From assembly GCA_945861635.1 (NCBI GenBank), contig CAMAWH010000058.1, positions 1 through 32,977 of the forward strand: a stretch of 32,977 nucleotides of DNA, in the 5' to 3' direction. Positions 8,508 through 15,334 of this stretch are shown piece after piece. The position numbers were made by a program, and so were the translations under genes. A model generated the notes under the pieces. It had not been told where the DNA came from, did no database searches, and was given only the letters and a program-made list of their open reading frames with translations. This DNA comes from Klebsiella pneumoniae. GTDB lineage: Bacteria > Myxococcota_A > UBA796 > SXON01. Each line of letters starts with the position of its first letter. Within the stretch, counting starts at the first letter, position 1.

Positions 8508-10105
8508 ACGCCGCTGTCGGCGCCTGTGTCCGCCGCCGTGTCGTCTCCGCCCGAATCTCCGCCTTCGCCCGTGTCACCCCCCGTGTCGCTGCCCGTGTCG
8601 TCCGTATCGGGCACCATCGCGTCGGGATCGATGCGTACCCGGAAGACGCCTTCCTCGCCGCTCAACGTGCGCGCGAGCAGCTTTTTCGTGACGTAATCGC
8701 GCAGCTCGACGAGGGCGTAGGCGACCCCGACGCCGTCCGGGTCGTAGACCGTTCCCGTCACGTCGACCCCGGCGCGCAGCATGACGTCGGCGCTGGTCTG
8801 TCCGGCGGAGATGTCCTGGTGCTCGACGGCACCGGAGTCCGGGTTGAACGGCGAGATCTCCAGATCAAAGGCGCTGTCGGGGAGCTCTGCGAAGGCGTAC
8901 TTTCCCTCGTCGTCGGTTGTCGTGGAGAAGACGAAACCGCCGCCACCCTGCTGGGTTGCATTGATCGTCGCCTTTGCCGCCGGATCGCCCGCTTCCGTGT
9001 ACACCTGTCCGGCCAACCCCCGGGGGCCATCCAGGCGAATATCGCCAATGGGCAGGCCGTCTGCGCCGATTACGACACCCGTGAGGCGCGCGGGTGTCGC
9101 CGTGCGTCGGTTGGAAGGCGGTACAATCTCCAGCGTGTACACTCCCGGAAGCAGGTGTACGGCAAAGTTGCCGTCGTCTTGGATGGTGACCGAAAGGTCT
9201 ACAACGCCGCTGCTATCGACGAGTGAGGTGGACACTGCGTGTACGCTGGCTTGCGACACGGGCTCCCCCGACACATCATCCAAAATGCGGCCACTGAGGA
9301 GTACGTCCGCGACGCCGCCGACGTCGACGGACGCCTCCGCACCGTTCTCATCTTCGACCGTCACCGCCACGTCCACCGCCGCCACCAGGAGCCCGCCTGT
9401 GCCGGCGTCGGAGACGGTCTGGATGACGTAGTCGTATCCGGGCAGCACGCGCGCAACGTACCAGCCCGTCGAGTCCGTCGTGAACGCGCTGCTCACGATG
9501 GTTCCGTCGGCACGGCGAATCCGCAGTGGAACGCCTGCGAGGTGGTTTCCGTTGCGGTCCGTAACCCTGCCGTACAGCGGGGCGCCCGGAGCGATGACCT
9601 GCGACCAATCAGCATCTCCTGTTACCGCGGTGAGCGCGAGCGAAAAGGGCGTTGCCGTTGCGTCGGCGGGGACGATCCGCACGGCGTAGTCGGGGGCCTC
9701 GGGAACGGAAAGGGAGAACGTCGCATCTCCGTTTTCATCGATCGCCACCCGGGTTGCGGCGCCCTGAAGGTGGTTTTCGTCGATGATCGCGTCGAGCGAC
9801 CCGATCACGGCCTCCGGCGTCGTCGGCGCGCCACCCCAGCCGTGGATCACTTCTCCCGTCAGCGTTCCCGACAGCGTTGCGGTGGGGGCGAGCACGAGAC
9901 TCGCGTCCGCGTAGACAGAGCCGTTTGGTACGAGCACGAAGCTCTGTGGGAGCAGATTCTGCGGCCCGCCGGAAGGGAAGATGTCCGCCCGAACGGTGCC
10001 GTTCGGGACATCTGCGCCGATCCGCTCGTCGGTTGCTGCCATGGGGAATGCGTCCCCTGAGCAACCGAACATCGTAAGCGCGACGAATAGGTGGGTGAGG
10101 ATCAT
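8504..10105 (-). CDS. Lipoprotein with carboxypeptidase-regulatory-like repeats
   Basis: 533 residues from ATG 10105, chosen because ATGA overlaps the preceding stop and gives the lipoprotein signal MILTHLFVALTMFGC (Cys 15). Several Ig-like beta-sandwich modules of the carboxypeptidase-regulatory/Cna-B kind follow, recognisable by repeated patterns such as LYGRVTDRNG, LSGRILDDVSG, LAGQVYTEAGD and VTGTVYDPDG, each followed by a VxxLPGxY-like turn. The last ~30 residues are nearly all Asp, Thr, Ser and Gly (DTDDTGSDTGGDTG). It is likely anchored in the outer membrane with the modules extended. It overlaps both neighbours by four bases, so it is made together with the kinase. Ligand unknown. Confidence 0.85.
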   Translation of the reverse strand: MILTHLFVALTMFGCSGDAFPMAATDERIGADVPNGTVRADIFPSGGPQNLLPQSFVLVPNGSVYADASLVLAPTATLSGTLTGEVIHGWGGAPTTPEAVIGSLDAIIDENHLQGAATRVAIDENGDATFSLSVPEAPDYAVRIVPADATATPFSLALTAVTGDADWSQVIAPGAPLYGRVTDRNGNHLAGVPLRIRRADGTIVSSAFTTDSTGWYVARVLPGYDYVIQTVSDAGTGGLLVAAVDVAVTVEDENGAEASVDVGGVADVLLSGRILDDVSGEPVSQASVHAVSTSLVDSSGVVDLSVTIQDDGNFAVHLLPGVYTLEIVPPSNRRTATPARLTGVVIGADGLPIGDIRLDGPRGLAGQVYTEAGDPAAKATINATQQGGGGFVFSTTTDDEGKYAFAELPDSAFDLEISPFNPDSGAVEHQDISAGQTSADVMLRAGVDVTGTVYDPDGVGVAYALVELRDYVTKKLLARTLSGEEGVFRVRIDPDAMVPDTDDTGSDTGGDTGEGGDSGGDDTAADTGADSGV

Positions 10106-10539
10106 TGAACCGGAACCTCGATGGGCCATCGACGCGAAGTGCTCTGGTGCTCGTCATCCTCCACCGTGACTTCCAACACCTGACCGTCCAATTCCGGCTC
10201 CCATGGAATCGTCACGGAGCTGCCGCGCTTCACCAGTGCCGCCGTGCCGCATTCGATGTGCTGGCCGCACGACCACGAGTAGGCCACCTCGGCGCCCTCG
10301 GGATCGTAGGCCTTGATCCACACGGTTGTGCCATTCGATCCGATGGAGATCGTCTGACCGCTTTCCGGGTAGCCTGCGTCGATCACGGGGTACTTGTTCT
10401 CAGGAAGGAGGGGGCGCGATTGGAAGGAGAAACAACCGCTTGCCAGTACGAGAAAGCAAGGACCGGGCCAGCCAGAAAAGAGCGCGATCTCCGCCGATCT
10501 GCCGGCGGCCCACGCCCGCGACCACGACCTCAGCGTCAC
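10102..10539 (-). CDS. Small lipoprotein, Ig-like fold predicted
   Basis: 145 residues from GTG 10539, whose GTGA overlaps the kinase stop; the next gene in turn overlaps its end by ATGA. The N-terminus is long for a leader, but residues 30-36 read LVLASGC, a good lipobox. The mature part contains VIDAGYPESGQTISIG and a stretch with VWIKAYDPEG then VAYSWSCG, typical of Ig/PKD/cadherin-like domains that show xxDPDGxxVxYxW patterns. Two Cys in the mature part (WSCGQHIECG) may form a disulfide. It probably sits on the periplasmic or outer face and works with the larger lipoprotein encoded next. Confidence 0.78.
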   Translation of the reverse strand: MTLRSWSRAWAAGRSAEIALFSGWPGPCFLVLASGCFSFQSRPLLPENKYPVIDAGYPESGQTISIGSNGTTVWIKAYDPEGAEVAYSWSCGQHIECGTAALVKRGSSVTIPWEPELDGQVLEVTVEDDEHQSTSRRWPIEVPVQ

Positions 10540-12410
10540 GGCAGCCCCGGCGGCGGGGTGAGGGGCAGGCCCGGCGGCTGCCGAAGGGGCAGAAAAACCG
10601 GCTTTCCGGGAGATGTTGGGCCCAACTTCTCTTCAAAGGTGTTGATGGGCGGCGGGCATTCGTAGCGGATCACAGTGTTCGCGGCCGGGTCGGTGGCCTC
10701 GGGGTTTCCAGCGACCCCGCTGATGACCCCGTATTGGAAGTCGCCGATGGTGAGCTTGCAGTCACGCGGAAGCACGCTTTTCACGATGAACGTGACCGGG
10801 AGGTGTCGGAGGTTGACGTCCACCGTCTTCAGCTCCCCCTCGTAGAGTTGGAGCGCAACGACCTGCGGGTCCGCGCCCTCGTTGAGCAATTCCAGCTTGT
10901 GCGGTCCGGCCGGAAGTTCAATCGGCCGCTCTGGCGTTCCGATCCACGTTTCGTAGGGTTTCGAACTGCGAGAATACCCGATGGTCTTTCCGTCTACTCG
11001 GATTTCCAGCACAGTGTGTCGGGGATTGGAGAGCACGACGCGCGCGGTTTTGCTCGGCGGCGGGGTCGGCGGGAGCAAGCGCGCGGCAGCCGCCGCGCTC
11101 GACGTCGGCGTTTTCGACCGCGGCGGCTTCGACGCTGTCAACGCGGCCCCGGGCGGCGGCAGCAGCGGGCTGCGCGGGGAGACGGCCGGGCGAGCGGCGA
11201 GCGGAGTTGCCGGCGTCGGTGTCGGGGTTGCCTCGGCGAGGGGCGCGAGTGCTGGAGCTTCGACCGAGAGCTGCATCGTAAGTAAAATTGCGCTTGCAAG
11301 GCCGGCGAAGCACGTGGCGACGATCACCGGCGTGACCCAGCGTGGTCTTTTCCGCTGCGGAACCGGCTGATGCAGGGATTGAATCAGCTCCATCACTTCC
11401 GGTTGATCGTCGTCGATCGACAACAGCCGATTGAACAGCTGCAGTGCCCCGAGATGGTCACCGACCGCGAGGCGGCTCTTGCCCTTTTCCAGCAGTTTGG
11501 CACGTAGGTGGGCGCCCAAGGCGTCGGTGCAGTCCTTCGGGGTGACCAGGTAGGTACGTAGGTTGATTGCAGAATGTTCGGGAGAGAGATCCAGATCCGC
11601 GAGTGCGGCCAGCAGCGCCGCTCGGCAGAGCGTCGCGTCGGCGTATCGATCGTCGGCCTTGGGTTGGAGCAACCGATCGATGACGCCGGCAAGGCCCGGG
11701 GACACGTCCGGCGCCAATTCGAGCACCTCACTTCGATTTCCGTCGATGATATTCCGAAGGATCACACTGGCGTTCGTGCCGGCGAAGGGTGTGCGGCCGG
11801 TGACCGCGTGGAACAGCACCGTGCCGAGGCTGAACATGTCACTCCGGCCATCCAACGGCTCGTCCAACGCCTGTTGCGGGCTCATGTAGGCGGGCGAGCC
11901 CAGAAGGGATCCGTCCAGCGTGATGTGGCCTTCGTCGAGAACTCGGGCGACACCGAAGTCCATCAGTTTCACGCGACCATCTCGCCGGATCATCACGTTC
12001 TCCGGCTTGATGTCGCGATGGATGATGCCCTGCGCATGGGCAAACGCGAGGGCGGCGCACAGATCCGCACCGAGCATCTCCGCAAGTTCGGAGGGTAACC
12101 GGCCCTGATCCTCCAACATCGTCTGCAGCGTGACGCCATCGACCAACTCGGTGACGATGTAGCAGTCATCCCCCGCCTGACCCGAATAATCAAGGATGTT
12201 CACGATGTTTTGGTGCGACAGCCTGCCGACGGCCCGAGCTTCGCGATTGAACCGTTCCCGGTTGCGACTCGACGCGCTCAGGTGCGGGTGGAGAATCTTG
12301 ATGGCGACTTCCTTGCCGATGGCAAGGTGCCGGCCGCGGTAGACGGTTGCCGTAGCGCCCTCACCGAGCTTTTGGAGCACCTCGTACTTGTCGATGACGC
12401 TGCCGATCAC
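10536..12410 (-). CDS. Transmembrane Ser/Thr protein kinase with PEGA-like domain
   Basis: 624 residues from GTG 12410 (TTG 12440 is an alternative, ten codons longer). The Hanks-type kinase domain spans about 9-275: glycine loop GEGATATVY (16-24), ATP lysine K38 in VAIKIL, catalytic HRDIKPEN (131-138), metal-binding DFG (151-153), and SPAYMSPQ in place of the usual APE segment. A cytoplasmic linker with a GDHLGALQLFNRLL helix follows, then one membrane helix (about 360-381), a Pro/Ala/Thr-rich stalk, and a PEGA-like extracytoplasmic domain (around 460-540, IELPAGPHKLELLNEG). All catalytic residues are present, so it should be active. It is translated in tandem with the lipoprotein that overlaps its stop. 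The expected target includes the FHA-bearing sigma-54 activator at the end of the operon (inference). Confidence 0.94.
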   Translation of the reverse strand: MIGSVIDKYEVLQKLGEGATATVYRGRHLAIGKEVAIKILHPHLSASSRNRERFNREARAVGRLSHQNIVNILDYSGQAGDDCYIVTELVDGVTLQTMLEDQGRLPSELAEMLGADLCAALAFAHAQGIIHRDIKPENVMIRRDGRVKLMDFGVARVLDEGHITLDGSLLGSPAYMSPQQALDEPLDGRSDMFSLGTVLFHAVTGRTPFAGTNASVILRNIIDGNRSEVLELAPDVSPGLAGVIDRLLQPKADDRYADATLCRAALLAALADLDLSPEHSAINLRTYLVTPKDCTDALGAHLRAKLLEKGKSRLAVGDHLGALQLFNRLLSIDDDQPEVMELIQSLHQPVPQRKRPRWVTPVIVATCFAGLASAILLTMQLSVEAPALAPLAEATPTPTPATPLAARPAVSPRSPLLPPPGAALTASKPPRSKTPTSSAAAAARLLPPTPPPSKTARVVLSNPRHTVLEIRVDGKTIGYSRSSKPYETWIGTPERPIELPAGPHKLELLNEGADPQVVALQLYEGELKTVDVNLRHLPVTFIVKSVLPRDCKLTIGDFQYGVISGVAGNPEATDPAANTVIRYECPPPINTFEEKLGPTSPGKPVFLPLRQPPGLPLTPPPGLP

Positions 12411-12445
12411 AGGTCCGCCTGACGTACTGTACACCCGCAACGCAC

Positions 12446-13294
12446 CTACAACTGCCCTACTTCGCGCCGATCACTGATCAAGCCGGACTCGAGCAGGTGG
12501 ACGAGGATGACGCCCGCCGTTTCTTCGACCGCGCGCGACGTGACGTTGATAACCGGCCATTGCCGGTTGCGCCGAAACAATTGCTCTGCATACTCCAACT
12601 CGGCAAGGATGTAGTCGAGGTCTCCGTAGGACGAACGATCACGCAAGCGCATGGTGCGCAGCCGCTGCTTGCGGATCTGCTGCAACGAATCCGCGTCGAT
12701 GGTGAGGGCGAAAACCCTGTGGGGATCAACCTCGTAGAGCTCTTTCGGGGGCTCGTGGTCCAAAACGATCGGAACGTTGGCGACCTTGTACCCTTTGTGG
12801 GCGAGAAAGACGGAAAGCGGCGTTTTGGAGGTGCGTGACACGCCCGTCAACACGATGTCGGCCTGCGCCAAAAGGCGCGGATCCTTGCCGTCGTCGAGCT
12901 TGACGGTGAACTCGATGGCCTCGATCCGACGGAAGTATTCGGCGTCTGTCTTGTGGAGTAGGCCGGGCATCGACTGCGGCCGCTCTCCCAACCATCCGGA
13001 AAGCCCGGTGATGAGCGAGCCAATGACATCGATCTGGAGGATGCGAAACGCCTTCGACAGCTCGTGGGCGAACGAGCGTTGCTCAGCGCTTACCAGCGAA
13101 GTGACGACGAACGCCCCCTGCAACGCCGCTTGTTTAAGGATTCTCTCCAGCTGTTCCCGGTCGGAAACGTTGGGAAATACCTGAACGGGCACCCGCGCGC
13201 CGTCGAATTGGCGCAGCGCCGCGCGGGTGACACGCGTGGCGGTGTCACCCGTCGAGTCGCTGATGATGAAGAGGGGGCGCTCGCTGTCGCTCAT
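12446..13294 (-). CDS. DUF299 PEP synthase/pyruvate phosphate dikinase regulator
   Basis: 282 residues from ATG 13294. This is a bifunctional Ser/Thr kinase and Pi-dependent pyrophosphorylase of the DUF299 (PpsR/PDRP) family, which turns PEP synthase or pyruvate,phosphate dikinase off and on by ADP-dependent phosphorylation of a threonine. The N-terminus shows ISDSTGDTA (11-19), the centre the family P-loop GVSRTSKTPLS (151-161) followed by LAHKGYKVANVPIV, and the C-terminus a region with VINVTSRAVEETA. Length is normal for the family. No PEP synthase or dikinase gene is in the window, so the client cannot be assigned. It lies just upstream of the kinase gene, possibly as the first gene of that operon, with only 38 bases to the divergent CoA transferase gene. 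Confidence 0.93.
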   Translation of the reverse strand: MSDSERPLFIISDSTGDTATRVTRAALRQFDGARVPVQVFPNVSDREQLERILKQAALQGAFVVTSLVSAEQRSFAHELSKAFRILQIDVIGSLITGLSGWLGERPQSMPGLLHKTDAEYFRRIEAIEFTVKLDDGKDPRLLAQADIVLTGVSRTSKTPLSVFLAHKGYKVANVPIVLDHEPPKELYEVDPHRVFALTIDADSLQQIRKQRLRTMRLRDRSSYGDLDYILAELEYAEQLFRRNRQWPVINVTSRAVEETAGVILVHLLESGLISDRREVGQL

Positions 13295-13319
13295 GTCGAA
13301 CCCGTCTATCGCGTTGCGC

Positions 13320-13325
13320 TACATT
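13320..13325 (+). promoter_or_regulatory. Candidate -10 element very close to CoA transferase start
   Basis: TACATT (TANNNT type) ends seven bases before ATG 13333, and there is no Shine-Dalgarno sequence between. If used, transcription would begin at or next to the start codon, giving a leaderless mRNA. No clear -35 is visible. Confidence 0.35.
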
Positions 13326-13332
13326 CGCGCCG

Positions 13333-14322
13333 ATGCGCATCATCGACCTGTCCCGCCTATTGCCCGGCCCGTTCGCGACGCTTTGCCTGCAGGGCCTGGG
13401 GGCGGACGTCATCAAGATCGAGGACCCCAAGGGGGGAGATTACCTGCGGCACTTTCCGCCGACGCTGCATGGGACGGGCGCGTGGTTCGCAGCGCTCAAC
13501 CGAGGGAAACGGAGCGTGGCGTTGGACCTGAAGGCGCCCGAGGGGCGGGCGGGCCTGCTCGCCTTGCTGAGAGAGGCGGATGTTTTGGTCGAGAGCTTCC
13601 GTCCGGGAGTGATGACGCGGCTCGGGCTGGATCCGCTGGAGCTATGCGGAAAGTTCCCCACACTGGTGGTTGCGTCGTTGACAGGTTGGGGGCAGACAGG
13701 ACCGCTCGCGGCGTTGCCGGGGCACGACATCGGGTTTCTCTCGCTTGCGGGAATGTTGGGGAGCGATCCACGCGTTCCGCGGATGCAGTGGGGGGATCTG
13801 GCGGCGGGCGGACTCGTGGCGGCGCTGCGTATTTTGGCCGCGCATCACGCGGGGAGCGGAGGGTGGCTGGACATCGCCATGCTGGATGGGCTGGTGGGCT
13901 TGCAGCAGACCCAGTTCGCCCAGCTGGTGGCCGGCGCCTCTGCCGATGAAATGCTGACGGGCGGATTTCCGGCGTACGGCGTGTATTGCTGTGCCGACGG
14001 GCGGTGGATCAGCCTCGGCGCGCTGGAACCGCAGTTCTCCGCGCTGCTGACGATGGCGGGGGCAGAGACGACCGCCGCCGGCCTTACGACGTTTTTCGCG
14101 CGGCGGCCGCGCGACGAGTGGATGGAATTGCTCGGAGACGCCTGCGTCGTTCCCGTGCTTGGACTCGACGAAGTCGCCGCGCATCCGCACGTCGCGGTTC
14201 GGGGTTTGTTCGACGCGTCCGGACTCCCATTTCCGCCGACAGGTCCGGTGACCGGCGCCGTTCCCGCGCTCGGCGCGCACACGGCCGACGAATTGGCACG
14301 CGCGGGTTACCGGACGACATGA
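13333..14322 (+). CDS. Class III CoA transferase (CaiB/BaiF family)
   Basis: 329 residues from ATG 13333. It belongs to the family III acyl-CoA transferases/racemases (CaiB, BaiF, alpha-methylacyl-CoA racemase, formyl-CoA transferase). The N-terminus (MRIIDLSRLLPGP, GADVIKIEDP) is the CoA-binding signature; LNRGKRSVALDLK follows, and GGWLDIAMLDGL (about 176-187) holds the conserved Asp region. It is slightly shorter than typical racemases (about 360), with compact C-terminal loops. The exact substrate cannot be deduced; alpha-methylacyl-CoA racemase is the closest guess by overall pattern. It is divergent from the DUF299 gene over 38 bases, and its stop overlaps the next small gene by ATGA. 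Confidence 0.92.
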   Translation: MRIIDLSRLLPGPFATLCLQGLGADVIKIEDPKGGDYLRHFPPTLHGTGAWFAALNRGKRSVALDLKAPEGRAGLLALLREADVLVESFRPGVMTRLGLDPLELCGKFPTLVVASLTGWGQTGPLAALPGHDIGFLSLAGMLGSDPRVPRMQWGDLAAGGLVAALRILAAHHAGSGGWLDIAMLDGLVGLQQTQFAQLVAGASADEMLTGGFPAYGVYCCADGRWISLGALEPQFSALLTMAGAETTAAGLTTFFARRPRDEWMELLGDACVVPVLGLDEVAAHPHVAVRGLFDASGLPFPPTGPVTGAVPALGAHTADELARAGYRTT

Positions 14323-14486
14323 TTCCGCAAGCGCCCATCACCTTCGCCGCGGGAGAGTGGTTCTTCTTCCTGCTCGCGAACGCAATCATCACGTGGATCT
14401 GCGCACCGCGGCTCCTCGGAGACGTCCGACGTTGGATTGCCGGCGGAAGAGAAAAGGCGTTCGAGGCGGGAAAAGGGAGGGAGTGA
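14319..14486 (+). CDS. 55-residue single-pass membrane protein
   Basis: ATG 14319 overlaps the CoA transferase stop in an ATGA, so it is likely translated by re-initiation. The product has a short polar start, one hydrophobic helix (WFFFLLANAIITWICAP, about 14-30) and a basic amphipathic tail (LLGDVRRWIAGGREKAFEAG). This looks like a bitopic or tail-anchored small protein that could tether the CoA transferase or another enzyme at the membrane. No family recognised. Coding frame, coupling and composition support it as real. Confidence 0.65.
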   Translation: MIPQAPITFAAGEWFFFLLANAIITWICAPRLLGDVRRWIAGGREKAFEAGKGRE

Positions 14487-14539
14487 CGGGGCGGGGCGGG
14501 AAGGGGCGCGTGCACACTGAGTTGGGCCACCCTCCGGCG

Positions 14540-15334
14540 CTACGGGTCGACGCAATCACTCCAACCGTCACCGTCGAGGTCAGTACCCTCATCGATGACG
14601 CCATCGTAGTCGTTGTCGATGCCGTCGTACTCGCTGTTGCACCAGTATGCTTGGGCGCCGGTGTCAAAAGTAAAGGTGTTTTCGGTTCTCACCCAGTCGG
14701 CGTGGTCGAACGTGACGAGGAAGTCGTCGATGCCGCCCGTGTCCAGCTCGGCGTGGACAAATATGTTGCCACGCCACGCGCCGGGTCCCGGATCAAGTTC
14801 GCTCGGCGCTTCCGCGCGGTCGATGCATAACCAGGCATACGTGTCAGAGTGTAGGCTCGTCGAGTAACTCCTGACTCCGTCTGGATCGGCGGTGACCGAT
14901 TGCTTGACTGTATGCGATCCGGGCCACTGAAGCTCGGGTGAGCCCGTGCGGGCAACCTCAGAATGCCATCCACCGGAATCAAAAGCGGCACACGGCTCCG
15001 GCCACGGCGGGCTCCCCACACACGGCGGCTGCATGGGGCGATCACTAACGAAGGCCGCACCAAAATAGTGGGCGGACGCCCCCCCACCGGGCGAGCCATA
15101 CCGAAAGCGATCGAAGGACACCCACTCCGTCGTCACTTCTCGTACCTCTGGCAGGTAGGTGCACGCCTCCCGGGCTACTGCCTGAGGCACGGAAGCGGCG
15201 CAATTCGATCCATCGAATGCGTCTTCAGCCAGTTTCTCCACGACACGGACGGGATCCTCCCCCCACCCGAGTGGTTTTCCCTCCGCCAAGCCGGCACACG
15301 GATCGTCGCAACCCGCCAGCCAGGCCCAAATCAC
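14540..15334 (-). CDS. Exported Cys-rich protein with MopE-like Asp-rich end
   Basis: 264 residues from GTG 15334, chosen because GTGA overlaps the preceding stop. The leader is extremely short (MIWAWLAGC, possible lipid-bearing Cys 9) and uncharged; upstream starts would run into the previous gene. The body carries about ten Cys, probably disulfide-bonded, with a SPGGGASAHYFGAAF segment and a jelly-roll-like WSEVAR/VRSYSTSL pattern. The end reads DGIDNDYDGVIDEG then DLDGDGWSDC, the metal-binding Asp motif common in MopE-like and other secreted proteins of this phylum. It is the last gene of the three-gene minus-strand set led by 18532. Function unknown, perhaps a carbohydrate-binding or surface partner of the preceding protein. 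Confidence 0.75.
   Translation of the reverse strand: MIWAWLAGCDDPCAGLAEGKPLGWGEDPVRVVEKLAEDAFDGSNCAASVPQAVAREACTYLPEVREVTTEWVSFDRFRYGSPGGGASAHYFGAAFVSDRPMQPPCVGSPPWPEPCAAFDSGGWHSEVARTGSPELQWPGSHTVKQSVTADPDGVRSYSTSLHSDTYAWLCIDRAEAPSELDPGPGAWRGNIFVHAELDTGGIDDFLVTFDHADWVRTENTFTFDTGAQAYWCNSEYDGIDNDYDGVIDEGTDLDGDGWSDCVDP

Noticed and set aside
13295..13332. Sigma-54 promoter (GG-N10-GC) upstream of the kinase operon
   Set aside because: Looked for TGGCAC-N5-TTGC-like elements at the operon start and elsewhere; none was convincing.
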